NCBI GenBank assembly: GCA_016720595.1
Contig: JADKKI010000037.1
Coordinates: 62,001 to 126,000 of the forward strand
Length of the DNA stretch: 64,000 nucleotides
Direction: 5' to 3'
DNA from: Myxococcales bacterium
GTDB taxonomy: Bacteria; Myxococcota_A; Polyangia; Haliangiales; Haliangiaceae
A program made the translations under genes and the position numbers. Shown here in pieces: positions 28,564 through 41,164 of this stretch. Every line of letters begins with the position of its first letter. The stretch's first letter is position 1. Below the pieces are notes generated by a model that did not search any database, had not been told where the DNA came from, and was given only the letters and a program-made list of their open reading frames with translations.

Positions 28564-29607
28564 GTGGCCGCTGCCGCACCCAACGTCGATATCCTCGTTG
28601 ACGGGAAAGAGGTCCCGGACGCGGACTTCATCTCGTACGTCGTCGATCGCGACATGTACCAGCCAGATATGGCAGCGGTCGTTCTGTCGAACCAGAACGA
28701 CATCTACGGCGGAAAGTTCGAGATCGGTCAGAGCCTCGAGATCAAGGTCGGCAGCCCGCCGAAGTCGATCTACGTCGGCGAGATCGTCGGCTTCGAGGGT
28801 GTCTACAAGGGCGGCGAGACCACGAAGCTGTGCATCCGCGCGATGAACAAGCTCCACCGCTTGCTCCGCAAGCGGAAGTCGATCACGTACACCGACAAGA
28901 CCGATCAGGCGATCCTCAGCGAGGTCGTCAAGGACGGCGGGCTCACGCTGAAGTGGGAGCACAAGACCTCCATTACGTACAAGCACGTCTACCAGCACAA
29001 CCAGACCGATCTGGAGTTCCTCCGCACGCGCGCCGCGCGGCTCGGTTGTCACGTGTGGTGCGTGGGCACCGACCTGTTCGTCAAGGAGCCGAACTTCGGC
29101 AACTCGAGCAAGGTCGAGCTCTCCGTCGACGGTGGTGGAACGCTCCGCGCCTTCACGCCCAGGATCAATTCGGCGGCGGTGGTGAAGAAGGTGACGGTCA
29201 AGGGCTGGAACCCGGAGACCAAGGAGCTGATCGTCGGCGAGGCCACCAACCCCGGCACCAAGCTGGGCAAGGAAGACGCGGTCGCCGCGTCGAAGGACCT
29301 CGGCAAGGAAGAGACGTTCACGGTCGATCATCCGATCTGGAGCCAGGAAGAGGCGAAGGCGATCGCGACGGCGCGGCTCCGCGACCTCAACCTGACGTTC
29401 ATCACCGGAGAGGCGGAGTGCGCGGGCAATGCCGAGGCGGATCTCGGTCAGACGCTCGACATCACCGCCAACGCCAAGGGCGATGACCCGTTCAACGGGC
29501 TCTACTACATCATGGGGATCACCCATCGCCACACGATGCCGAAGTCCAAGGACGGCGGCTTCGTGACCATCTTCAAGGTCGCACGCGACGGACAGAAGAA
29601 GGGCTGA
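28564..29607 (+). CDS. Baseplate hub protein (gpD/gp27-like)
   Basis: This 347-aa protein corresponds to the N-terminal hub half of VgrG (phage late-control D family). Evidence is the strand DMYQPDMAAVVLSNQ, the core HVYQHNQTDLEFLRTRAARLGCHVWC and the C-terminal YIMGITHRHTMPK. It forms the threefold hub that joins tube and spike. In AFP the hub and spike are one protein (Afp8); here they are separate genes. The start is GTG 28564, just after the previous stop. The next gene starts on its last base. Confidence 0.9.
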   Translation: MAAAAPNVDILVDGKEVPDADFISYVVDRDMYQPDMAAVVLSNQNDIYGGKFEIGQSLEIKVGSPPKSIYVGEIVGFEGVYKGGETTKLCIRAMNKLHRLLRKRKSITYTDKTDQAILSEVVKDGGLTLKWEHKTSITYKHVYQHNQTDLEFLRTRAARLGCHVWCVGTDLFVKEPNFGNSSKVELSVDGGGTLRAFTPRINSAAVVKKVTVKGWNPETKELIVGEATNPGTKLGKEDAVAASKDLGKEETFTVDHPIWSQEEAKAIATARLRDLNLTFITGEAECAGNAEADLGQTLDITANAKGDDPFNGLYYIMGITHRHTMPKSKDGGFVTIFKVARDGQKKG

Positions 29608-30326
29608 TGCGCCCGGGCGGACCACGAAACGAGTCTCTCGACCTGGTGCAGTACGGACTGCACTACGGCGTGGTCTGTCAGAACCAGGATCCGGACAACA
29701 TGAACCGGATCAAGATCCGGCTGCCCTGGCTCGACGGTGGGGACCTGGATCAGACCCACTGGGCGCAGCTCGTCACTCCGATGGAGGGCAAGGAGTTCGG
29801 CTGGTACACGCTCCCCGATGTCGATGACGTCGTGGTCGTGATGTTCCTCGCCGGCGACACCTCGCAGCCGGTGATCATCGGCGGCGTGTGGAGCAAGCCC
29901 GATTTCTCTCCCGAGCCGAACGAGGACGGGAAGAACAACTTCCGTGGCTATCGCAGCCGCGCCGGTGCGCGGCTCATCTTCGATGACTCGAGCAAGGTGA
30001 AGATCACGTTCTCCGACAAGACGGCGAAGAACATGGTCGGCGTTGGCAACTTCGGGAAGGACGGCGCCGGCCCCAACGTGTGCGCGATCTACAAGCCGCC
30101 GATGTCGGGCGAGACGGGGATCTCCGTGTCGACGATGGAGGGCAAGCTCGAGATCACCGCGAAGGGCAAGCTCAAGGTCGACGCCGGTCAGAACATCAAG
30201 ATCAACGCCGAGAAGACGATCGATGTGAAGGCCGGCGGTGACGTGATGATCGACGGTCAGTCGGCGACGAAGATCACTTCCGCGTCGAACAGCAACTACG
30301 ACGCACCCCAGATGAAGATCCTGTGA
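29607..30326 (+). CDS. Spike protein 1 (gpV/gp5-like)
   Basis: This 239-aa protein has an N-terminal OB-fold of the gpV/VgrG spike type (MNRIKIRLPWLDGGD, then VVVVMFLAGDTSQPVIIGGVW). A repetitive beta-helix-like C-terminus follows (KITFSDKT...KLEITAKGKLKVDAGQNIKI). Such proteins form the needle under the hub. It overlaps both neighbours (1 base with the hub, 4 bases with spike 2), so translation is coupled and the two spikes are probably made in a fixed ratio. No enzymatic domain is present. Confidence 0.9.
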   Translation: MRPGGPRNESLDLVQYGLHYGVVCQNQDPDNMNRIKIRLPWLDGGDLDQTHWAQLVTPMEGKEFGWYTLPDVDDVVVVMFLAGDTSQPVIIGGVWSKPDFSPEPNEDGKNNFRGYRSRAGARLIFDDSSKVKITFSDKTAKNMVGVGNFGKDGAGPNVCAIYKPPMSGETGISVSTMEGKLEITAKGKLKVDAGQNIKINAEKTIDVKAGGDVMIDGQSATKITSASNSNYDAPQMKIL

Positions 30327-33300
30327 GCCTCTTCCCGATCGACCGTCCGATGCCGCTCGCGCAACGCGCGAACAAGGTGCGTGGGGTTCACCTCGCGATC
30401 GTCACCGACAACAAGGAAGGCGACGGAAACCCGGGCTACCGGGTCAAGGTCAAGTTCCCCTGGCTGAGCGACACCGAGACCACGTTCTGGGCCCGCATCG
30501 CCATCCCGATGGGTGGCAAGGAGCGCGGCACCTACTTCCTGCCGGAGGTCGACGACCAGCTGCTCGTCGTGTTCGAGCACGGCGACATCGATCGTCCGAT
30601 CGTGATCGGCGCGGTCTGGAACAAGAAGCAGGAGGCGCCGGAGAAGAACACGTCTGGAAAGAACCAGACCAAGCTCATCAAGTCGCGCTCCGGTCACCGC
30701 GTGATCTTCGACGACAAGGACGGCGCCGAGAAGGTCACGATCGTCGACAAGACGAAGAAGAACAAGATCGTCCTCGATTCGGCCAACAAGCTGATCAAGA
30801 TCGAGTCTGACGGCGACATCGAGATCAAGGCTGCGGCCAACGTCATCATGCACAGTGATGCGTTGAAGATGGGGACCAAGGCGAAGCTGACCGTGAAGGG
30901 GCAGCAGGTCCTCGCGCACGCAAAGTCGACGTTCGGGTTCAAGGCCGGTGGTGACATCACCGTCTCGGGCTCGAGCTGCACGATCAACGTCAACAACGCG
31001 GCAGCAGCGCAGGTGTCGGGATCGGGCGCCGGCGAGCTCGGCGCGGTCGCCGCAGAGAAGGCCAAAGATCAGGTCAAGCCGCAACAAGCAGGAGCCGGTG
31101 GCGGCGCCGGTGGCGGTGCCGGTGGCGGCGCTGGCGGCGGCGGTGGCGGCGGCGGAGCTGGTGGCGGCGGAGCTGGCGGCGGCGGCGGTGCGAGTGGCGG
31201 TGGTGGACCGGCTCCGAGCTCGGGCGGCGATGCGCCCATGGAGCGACCGCGTCCCAATGAAGCCAGCGCAGGCGCGAGCGGATCTGCGGGCGCAGGCGCG
31301 AGCGGCGGAGCCGGCGAGGCGCGGGCGGATCTGCGGGCGCAGGCGCGAGCGGCGGAGCCGGCGCGGGCGCGAGCGGATCTGCGGGCGCAGGCGCGAGCGG
31401 CGGAGCCGGCGCGGGCGCGAGCGGATCTGCGGGCGCAGGTGCGAGCGGCGGAGCCGGCGCGGGCGCGAGCGGATCTGCGGGCGCAGGCGCGAGCGGCGGA
31501 GCCGGCGCGGGCGCGAGCGGATCTGCGGGCGCAGGCGCGAGCGGCGGAGCCGGCGCAGGCGCGGGTGGATCTGCGGGCGCAGGCGCGAGCGGCGGAGCCG
31601 GCGCGGGCGCGGGTGGATCTGCGGGCGCAGGCGCGAGCGGCGGAGCCGGCGCGGGCGCGGGTGGATCTGCGGGCGCAGGCGCGAGCGGCGGAGCCGGCGC
31701 GGGCGCGGGTGGATCTGCGGGCGCAGGCGCGAGCGGCGGAGCCGGCGCGGGCGCGGGTGGATCTGCGGGCGCAGGCGCGAGCGGCGGAGCCGGCGCGGGC
31801 GCGGGTGGATCTGCGGGCGCAGGCGCGAGCGGCGGAGCCGGCGCGGGCGCGGGTGGATCTGCGGGCGCAGGCGCGAGCGGCGGAGCCGGCGCGGGCGCGG
31901 GTGGATCTGCGGGCGCAGGCGCGAGCGGCGGAGCCGGCGCGAGCGGTGGCGCAGCGGGTGGTAGCGCAGCCGGTGGTACGGCCGCAGGTGGTAGCGCAGG
32001 CGCAGCTGCGGGTGGCGGAGCCGGCGCGGGTGCGAGCGGCGCAGGGGCAGGTGGTGCGGGTGGTAGTGCTGCCGGTGGTGATGCAGGCGCAGCTGCGGGC
32101 GGCGGAGCCGGCGCAGGTGCAAGTGGCGGAGCCGGCGCAGGTGCTGGTGGTACCGCGGCGGGCGGCAGTGCAGGTGCCGCCGCAAGCGGCGGTGCCGGTG
32201 GCGCTGGCGCATCTGGTGGTAACGCTGGTGCAGTCGGTGGTGGTGGCGCAGGACCTGGCGCTGGCGCAGGCGGAGGCGCAGCAGCGGGTGCCGGTGCGAG
32301 CGGCGGAGCAGGCGCGGCTGCCGACGGTGGCGCAGGTGCCGGTGGCGGCGCGGCAGCGGCCGGACCCGGTGGCGCTGGTGCTGGATCAGGTGCAGGCGCA
32401 GCCGCGGGTGGCGCACCCGCCGCGGGCGCAGCAAGCGCCGGCGGTGCTGGTGGAACGTCAGCGGCAAGCGGAGCCGGCAACGTGTCTGCAGGCGCAGCCG
32501 CTGGCGGTGCACCCAGTGCGGGCGCCGCGAGTGGCGCTGATGCTGGAGGCTCGGCGAACGTCGGCGCTGGCGCGAGCGCCGGCGCAGGTGGTGCGCCGGC
32601 CGCGGGCGCAGCCAGCGGTGGTGCAGCCGACGTCGGTGGCGCATCAGGCGGCGCGAGCGCGGGTGGTGCCCCGAGTGTCGGCAGTGCATCGGATACTGGC
32701 GGCGCTGCGGGCGTCGGTGGCGGCGCGGCAGCAGCCGGCGGTTCGCCGAACATCGGTGCTGGCGCAGGCGCCGGTGGCGCCCCGAGTGCGGGCGCGGCGA
32801 GCGTCGGTGGCTCGGCAGATCTTGGCGGTGGTGCCGCTGGAGCAGGAGCTCCGAGCGCGGGCGCCAGCGTCGGCGGCGACGCGGGCGGATTCGCGAACCC
32901 GAAGCAGGGCGGCACGCCCGATGCGGGCGGCTTCGCCAGCGCGGGCGGCAAGCAGGGCGCACCGGATGCAGGCGGCTTTACCGATGTCGGTGGTGGCGGC
33001 AAGCAGGGCGCACCGGATGCGAGCGGCTTCGCCGACGCTGGGAGCGCGAAGCAGGGCGCGCCAGATGCGAGCGGCTTCGCGGACGTGAGCAGCGCCAAGC
33101 AGGGCGCCCCGGACGGGGGTGGCTTCACGGCGGGTGCGGGCGCGAATGTTGGAGACCCGGCGGGAGCCGGCAAGCAGTTCTCGCAGCCGTCGAGCGGGTT
33201 CGACGTCCAGGGCCAGGCGTCGTCGTCGACGGCGACGCCGTCGGCACCGTCGACGAACACCGGGCTACGTGACGTGCATGACCACAGCGTCGATCAGACG

Positions 33301-33969
33301 ACGGCGTCGGCGATGCGCGAGCCGACGAACATCGCCTCGCAGACGGACCTCCAGGGTGTTGCGGGCGGGGGCGCTGCCGAGGCCGGGTTCAACTCCTCGA
33401 TCGGCTCCGAGGGCTCTGCCGCGATCCACGGCGGCGCGGCGGGGACTGGCCAGAACCACATGGGTGGGGCCACCGAGGTCGATTCCCAGGCGTCGGCCAC
33501 CGTCGGGACCACCGCGGTGTTCGGGGGCCACGCTGCCAGCACCACCGTCGATGGGGCGCAGGGGGCCGCGATCAGCGAATCGGGCTATCGCGATCCAACC
33601 GGCGAGGCGGCGCGGGCAGATCTGCTCTCGAACCGTGCGGGTGGTGATGTGCGGGCCAAGGCCGACGTCGTCGAGAACGACCGCGAGCAGATCCGCAACA
33701 CCGTCCACGATCCTCGCGCGGCCGCCAGCTCGCGAGCCGAGACCGCTGCGATGGGCGAGGCGACCTCGCGATCCGGTGGTGCGGCCCCGGCCGCCATCGC
33801 GGACGCCACGGTCATCAAGGATGACGCTCGCAATCCGGAGCTCGCCGCCGAGCAGCACGGCGAAGTCGAGCTCGACAAGGCCAAGTTCGAAGCCCAGGGC
33901 GCGGTCGGGATCTCGGCTGGTTCGGACGACGTCGCGAACAAGCCGCGCGATTCGGGCGACAAGAAGTAG
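30323..33969 (+). CDS. Spike protein 2 with giant Gly/Ala/Ser repeat tail (frameshift)
   Basis: The first ~245 residues repeat the spike architecture: an OB-fold (VKVKFPWLSDTETTFWARI, FEHGDIDRPIVIGAVW) then a beta-helix (IEIKAAANVIMHSDALKMG). Gly/Ala/Ser-rich sequence follows to about residue 855, including fourteen copies of a 48-base repeat. Next come KQGAPDA[GS]GF repeats (~855-935) and a final ~250-residue mixed domain ending DSGDKK. The recorded frame breaks near 31313-31325 because one repeat copy is 47 bases; the C-terminal frame is open to 33969 and fits the Gly/Ser composition. Total length is about 1215 aa. The tail could be a flexible tip, cargo tether or surface fibre. Confidence 0.7.
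31262..31940 (+). repeat. 48-bp tandem repeat array inside spike 2
   Basis: Fourteen head-to-tail copies of a 48-base unit occur here, one of them 47 bases. The early copies have GCGAGCGGATCT and the later ones GCGGGTGGATCT at the same place, so the array grew by duplication of at least two variants. Each copy encodes 16 residues of Gly, Ala and Ser in the spike frame. All frames are free of stops, which produces several false long ORFs. Confidence 0.92.
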
Positions 33970-34117
33970 CGGCGAAGAAGCCACCGTTTCGCCACGAAAT
34001 CCACCGGGGTCGAATCGCGCTTGGTCGCGAATTGGCCCGCCATGCGTTGACCGCGCCTCGCCCTGTTTCTAGGATTCGTGCTCGGTTCGAAGGGGTCGAA
34101 ACGAAAGGACTCTCCGG

Positions 34118-34300
34118 GTGGACGAGGAAGCGCTCATTGCTTGGCAGGATGTGCTCGACATGGTCGCCGCTGGTCGTCCCAGCGAAGTCGGATGCCCGTT
34201 CTGTAACCATCGTCCGCTGACCATCGAAGAGGTCGAGCACTCGACGAAGATCTCCTGCGGCAAGTGCAAGAAGTTCATCCAGGGCCGGTTCTCTCCGTAG
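34118..34300 (+). CDS. Small zinc-ribbon protein in the contractile locus
   Basis: This 60-aa protein has two CxxC pairs (CPFC at ~26-29 and CGKC at ~47-50), 18 residues apart, making a zinc ribbon. The start is GTG 34118. It sits between the spikes and gp25, the place where other eCIS loci may carry a PAAR tip protein, but it has no PAAR motifs. Its stop is 2 bases before gp25. It might cap a spike, chaperone baseplate assembly or act as a regulator; nothing in the sequence decides this. Confidence 0.7.
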   Translation: MDEEALIAWQDVLDMVAAGRPSEVGCPFCNHRPLTIEEVEHSTKISCGKCKKFIQGRFSP

Positions 34301-34302
34301 TC

Positions 34303-34743
34303 ATGTCTAACGATCGCGATTTTCTCGGCAAAGGGTTTCGGTTCCCGGTGTCGATCAACTTGAACGGTGGAGTCTCGAGCTCACAGCTCGAGGAGAACGT
34401 CCGCCAGTCGATCTTCATCATCCTCGGCACCGCGCCAGGCGAGCGCCTGAAGCGCCCCGATTTCGGCTGTCGCATTCACGACCTCATGTTCGCGCCGAAC
34501 AACGAGATGACCGCGGCACGTGCCGAGATCTACTGCGAGGAGGCGATCTACAAGTACGAGCCTCGCGTCTCGAAGGTGAGCTGCCGGGCGCTGCCCAATG
34601 CCACGCAGCCGAACCTCCTCGATCTTCGGGTCGAGTATCAGATCTCCGGCTCGAACAGCGACCGCAACCTCGTGTTCCCGTTCTATCTGAAGAACGAGGA
34701 CGACGACTCGCACAAGAACGGCGTCACTTCCAACGGTACCTAG
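34303..34743 (+). CDS. Baseplate wedge protein gp25-like (Afp9)
   Basis: This 146-aa protein is of the gp25/W family, with [17 protein letters not shown] at the N-terminus. The core [19 protein letters not shown] carries the conserved 'GER.M.P.FG' motif. It joins the baseplate wedge to the sheath. ATG 34303 follows the zinc-ribbon stop directly, and the baseplate J gene starts 16 bases after. The C-terminus has an acidic extension ([10 protein letters not shown]) beyond the usual domain. Confidence 0.93.
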   Translation: MSNDRDFLGKGFRFPVSINLNGGVSSSQLEENVRQSIFIILGTAPGERLKRPDFGCRIHDLMFAPNNEMTAARAEIYCEEAIYKYEPRVSKVSCRALPNATQPNLLDLRVEYQISGSNSDRNLVFPFYLKNEDDDSHKNGVTSNGT

Positions 34744-34759
34744 CAGCCGATCCAATCCC

Positions 34760-37700
34760 ATGATCCCACCGCCGAAGCTGGACGACCGATCCTTCAACGA
34801 CATCGTCGAAGAAGCCATCTCGATGATCCCGCGCTATGCGCCGGAGTGGACGAATCACAATCCGTCTGATCCGGGCATCACGCTGATCGAGCTCGCGGCG
34901 TGGATGACGGACCTGCTCATCTATCGGATGAATCAGGTCCCCGACAAGAACTACGTCGCGTTCCTGAACCTCCTCGGGATCAAGCTCAACGCTCCGCGCT
35001 CCGCGCGCGCGCTCGTTCGATTCGGGCTGGTCGAAGGTGCCACCAAGCAGCGCGTGCCGCGCGGCACCCAGGTGTCCACCCCGCAGGCGACCGAGGAGCA
35101 CACCGTCACGTTCGAGACGGCACGCGATGCGATCGTGTCCGCGGCGCTCCCCGATCGCTGCTTCACCTACTACGACAACAGCTACTCCGAGAACAGCCGC
35201 TTCATCGATCCGGCGCCGAACACCACCGAGGGTTCGTTCGAGGTGTTCTCCGGTGCGCAGCGCATCGAGCGGTACCTGTACCTCTCGGATCCGCGGTTCG
35301 CGAACACGGGTGACTCGGCGCTCCTGCGCGTGTTCCTCGGTACGCCGGAGCGCGGCGCGCGTGATCTCGCCCGCCTCCTCGAGTGGGAGTACTGGGAGGG
35401 CACGCGGTGGAAGGAGCTCGAGCCCGCGCAGATCGAGGTCGATCGCGGCGAGGTCGCGTTCCTCGGGCCGTTGCGCTTCGAGCCGACCACCGTCAATCAC
35501 ATCGAAGGCCTGTGGATGCGCGGCCGCCTCGCTGAGGTGCCCGAAGCTCCGGAGGACACCGAGATCGATACGATCCGGGCCCGCGTCGAGGTGGTCGGCG
35601 AAGGTCTGTTGCCGACCCAGGCATACGCGAACCTCGACACCAGCGCGTTCCTGGCGCTCGATCTCGGCAAGAACATCTATCCGTTCGGCAAGGAGCCGAA
35701 GGCCGACTGCATCCTCTACCTCGCGTGCGACGAGCTGCTGCAGACCGCCGACGCCTACATCTCCATCGAGATGTTGCTCGCTGATTCGAGCGTGATCCCG
35801 CGGCCGAACCCGTCCGAGCAGCTCGTGCTCGCGTTCGAGTACTGGGATGGTAAGCGCTGGCGGCATCTCGGCCGGTCCGCTCCGCGCGGCGCGCTGCCGG
35901 GCGCCGGTGACGAGCTCGGCTTCCACGACGACACCAAGGCCCTCTCTCAGTCGGGCACGGTCAGCTTCCGCCGCCCGAAGGACATGGAGGCGCTCGAGAT
36001 CAACGGCGTCGCGAAGCGCTGGATCCGCGTGCGCATCGAGAAGGGCGATTACGGCGAGGGCGGCAGCTACACGCTCGAGAGTGACAAGTGGATCTTCAAG
36101 GACGATCGTCCGCTGCGTCCGCCGGCGCTGCGCTCGATGACGTTCCGCTATCGCGAGGACTATCGCGACGTGCGGTTCGTCCTGTCGTTCAACGACTTCC
36201 AGTACACCGACGTGACCGAGGTCGCGCGCACCGAGTTCACGATCTTCCAGCCGTTCCAGGCCAAGGCCGAGGAGTCCCCGGCGCTGTACCTGGGCTACCA
36301 GGGCAAGCCGCCGAACGATCCGCTCGGGCTCTACTTCCAGCTCGACGAGGAGCTCGGGCTCGGATCGCTTCCCACCGAGGAAGCCGGCATCGCCACCGGC
36401 GAGCTCGAGAAGTACGAGACGATGCGCCGCCTCGCCTGGGAGAGCGGGCAGCGCGTGGTCTGGGAGTACTGGGACGGTCGCGAGTGGGAGCCGCTCGCCG
36501 TCGACGACGAGACCCAGGGCTTCACCAGCTCGGGCTTCGCCTTCTTCATCGCGCCCGATGACTGGGTGGGATCGAGCAAGTTCACCGAGGAGCGTCACTG
36601 GCTCCGCGCTCGCCTCGAGCAGGGTGGGTACGTCAAGCCGCCGCGCATCCGCATGGTGGTCACCAACGCGATCGACGCGTTCAACCACGAGACCATCCGC
36701 GACGAGACGCTCGGGAACTCCGACGGATCGCCGATGCAGTCGTTCCGGTTCCTCCGGCAGCCGATGCTCGACGACGAGGCCGTGGAGGTCCGCGAGCGGC
36801 AGATCCCACCCGCCGACGAGGTCGCGGATCTCGGTCCGGACGCGGTGCGCGCGGTCGAGGCCGACAACCCGCAGAACAACGAGCGCTGGGTCCGCTACAA
36901 GCGGGTCGATAGCTTCTTCGCATCGGGGCCGCGCAGCCGTCACTACACGCTCGACTACGTGACCGGCGTGATCACGTTCGGCGACGGTCGCCGCGGCATG
37001 GTCCCGCCGGAGGCCAAGAACAGCGTGGTCGCCACGTCGTACCGGATCGGTGGCGGCGCGCTCGGCAACGTCAACGCCGGGACCCTGACCTCGCTCGGTC
37101 GCGCGCTCGCGTACATCGAGACGGTCTCGAATCCGCTGCCAGCCACCGGCGGCGCGAATCGCGAGACGATCGACGAAGCGAAGAACCGCGCTCCGTACAC
37201 GATCAAGAGCCGCGATCGCGCGGTGACCTCCGAGGACTACGAGATGCTGGCGTTGCGCGCGTCGACCACGCTGGCGCGCGCGCGCTGCGTCCCCGATCGC
37301 ACCAACCGCGGGCACGTCACGCTCGCGATGGTGCCCAAGGGCGACCTCCGCGGTCAGGAGCTCACGCGCCGGCTCGTGCCGTCGAACGAGGTGCTGCGCT
37401 TCGTCAAGCGGTACCTCGATGACCGCAAGCTCGTCGGCACCGTCCTGAACGTCGTCAAGCCGCGCTACAAGGACCTGTCGCTGCGCGTGGTGTTGATCCG
37501 CCGCACCGTCGGTACCAGCGATCGGCTGCGCAAGGACATCGAGGCCAAGCTCCGCAAGTACCTGCACGCGCTCGTCGGCGGGCGCGATGGCAAGGGCTGG
37601 GAGTTCGGTCGTCCGGTGCTCAAGGCCGAGCTCGTGCACCTCGCGGAAGAGGTGCCGGGGGTCGAGGGCGTGGATTCGCTCGGGATCTGGGACGAGCAGC

Positions 37701-37798
37701 GCAATGTCGGCGTCGAGCACCTCCGGCTCGATGACGATGAGCTGCCGTTCCTCGTGCACGTCCACGTCGCGGAGAAGGTCCGCGACGACATCAAGTAG
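34760..37798 (+). CDS. Baseplate J-like wedge protein (Afp11)
   Basis: This 1012-aa protein is a 'putative baseplate assembly protein' of the gpJ/gp6 type. The N-terminus has the helical signature WTNHNPSDPGITLIELAAW, which packs against gp25. The middle contains repeated jelly-roll-like modules with similar openings (AFEYWDGKRWRHLG, WEYWDGREWEPLAV). The C-terminal gpJ core includes RDRAVTSEDYEMLALRAS. It forms the wedge ring of the baseplate. Length is typical of the eCIS group. It is followed after 2 bases by the PASTA-gpI gene. Confidence 0.92.
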   Translation: MIPPPKLDDRSFNDIVEEAISMIPRYAPEWTNHNPSDPGITLIELAAWMTDLLIYRMNQVPDKNYVAFLNLLGIKLNAPRSARALVRFGLVEGATKQRVPRGTQVSTPQATEEHTVTFETARDAIVSAALPDRCFTYYDNSYSENSRFIDPAPNTTEGSFEVFSGAQRIERYLYLSDPRFANTGDSALLRVFLGTPERGARDLARLLEWEYWEGTRWKELEPAQIEVDRGEVAFLGPLRFEPTTVNHIEGLWMRGRLAEVPEAPEDTEIDTIRARVEVVGEGLLPTQAYANLDTSAFLALDLGKNIYPFGKEPKADCILYLACDELLQTADAYISIEMLLADSSVIPRPNPSEQLVLAFEYWDGKRWRHLGRSAPRGALPGAGDELGFHDDTKALSQSGTVSFRRPKDMEALEINGVAKRWIRVRIEKGDYGEGGSYTLESDKWIFKDDRPLRPPALRSMTFRYREDYRDVRFVLSFNDFQYTDVTEVARTEFTIFQPFQAKAEESPALYLGYQGKPPNDPLGLYFQLDEELGLGSLPTEEAGIATGELEKYETMRRLAWESGQRVVWEYWDGREWEPLAVDDETQGFTSSGFAFFIAPDDWVGSSKFTEERHWLRARLEQGGYVKPPRIRMVVTNAIDAFNHETIRDETLGNSDGSPMQSFRFLRQPMLDDEAVEVRERQIPPADEVADLGPDAVRAVEADNPQNNERWVRYKRVDSFFASGPRSRHYTLDYVTGVITFGDGRRGMVPPEAKNSVVATSYRIGGGALGNVNAGTLTSLGRALAYIETVSNPLPATGGANRETIDEAKNRAPYTIKSRDRAVTSEDYEMLALRASTTLARARCVPDRTNRGHVTLAMVPKGDLRGQELTRRLVPSNEVLRFVKRYLDDRKLVGTVLNVVKPRYKDLSLRVVLIRRTVGTSDRLRKDIEAKLRKYLHALVGGRDGKGWEFGRPVLKAELVHLAEEVPGVEGVDSLGIWDEQRNVGVEHLRLDDDELPFLVHVHVAEKVRDDIK

Positions 37799-37800
37799 CG

Positions 37801-40268
<2,468 letters not shown>

Positions 40269-40402
40269 GCGGACCGACGACGGTTCGTGGGCTGCCTATC
40301 GGCGGACCACCTGGCTAGACGCCGGGCGGGATCGACGCTGGGGAAGCACCGCGCGAGCGTGCTAAACTAGCGTGCGCCTGGGGGCGTCCCCTAGGAGGGC
40401 CC

Positions 40403-41164
40403 ATGTTCTTAGAGTACCTGGACTTCATCTTCAAGCCGATCCGCGGGGTCTACAACAAGTGGCTCGGCATCAAGACCACGAAGGGAAATCTTCAGGTCGA
40501 GGCGATGCGCGCGAAGGGTCTGGCGAACCGAGGCAAGGACGCCGTGGCCCAGGTCGGACAGTTCAACAACAAGCTGAACCAACAAGTGGGTGGTGGTCAG
40601 ATGCAGCAGCAGCCGCCAGGAGCACCAGGTGCCGCAGCGCCAGGAATGGCCGGAGCACCCGGAGTCCCCAATCCGAATCCACCGATTCGCTCGAAGGGGT
40701 TCTGGATCTTCAAGAAGAAGTTCTGCACCCAGTGCGAACAGCAACTCGACAAGAGCTGGGACGCGTGTCCGTACTGCGCGCAGATCGCCCAACAAGTGGT
40801 GGCGGCGCCGGCGAAGCAAGCCCTGAAGACCCAGGCCTTCGTCATGGACGCCCAGGGTGGCCCAGGGAGCATGCAGCTGCTCGGCTGGATCGTGCCTCTT
40901 CAGGGACCACAGAAGGGTGAGCTGTTCACGCTCGCTCCGGTCACCACCATCGGCACCGATCCGAAGTCGACCGTCGTGCTCAACGACAAGTTCATGTCGA
41001 GCAAGCACGCCGAGATCAAGGCGGAGAACGGCATGTGGGTCCTCCGGGACTCCGGGTCGACCAACGGGACCTACGTCAACAACAAGCGCGTCGATCGCCA
41101 CGAGCTCGTCGATAACGACTTCGTGAAGTTCGGTAGCGCCATGCTGAAGTTCAAGAGCCTATGA
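40403..41164 (+). CDS. FHA-domain protein 1 with zinc ribbon
   Basis: This 253-aa protein has three parts: an amphipathic N-terminal helix (FLEYLDFIFKPIRGVYNKW) that could lie on a membrane or particle; a zinc ribbon (CTQC and CPYC, ~112-127) after a Pro/Gln linker; and a C-terminal FHA fold (~170-253). The FHA has SSKH and GSTNGTYVNN, but the loop that should hold the phospho-binding Arg reads IGTDP, so phosphothreonine binding is doubtful. The 134-base gap upstream and AGGAGGG before ATG 40403 suggest a new transcript start. It overlaps FHA protein 2 by 4 bases. Confidence 0.85.
   Translation: MFLEYLDFIFKPIRGVYNKWLGIKTTKGNLQVEAMRAKGLANRGKDAVAQVGQFNNKLNQQVGGGQMQQQPPGAPGAAAPGMAGAPGVPNPNPPIRSKGFWIFKKKFCTQCEQQLDKSWDACPYCAQIAQQVVAAPAKQALKTQAFVMDAQGGPGSMQLLGWIVPLQGPQKGELFTLAPVTTIGTDPKSTVVLNDKFMSSKHAEIKAENGMWVLRDSGSTNGTYVNNKRVDRHELVDNDFVKFGSAMLKFKSL

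Noticed and set aside
31262..31940. Repeat array considered as a CRISPR or satellite origin
   Set aside because: Copies are directly adjacent without unique spacers and encode regular Gly/Ala/Ser in the spike frame, so it is a coding tandem repeat.
30296..33260. Very long - strand open frames across the Gly/Ala/Ser repeat
   Set aside because: The 48-bp repeat and its surroundings have no stops in most frames; the products are monotonous Arg/His/Pro or Ala/Pro strings without a start context.
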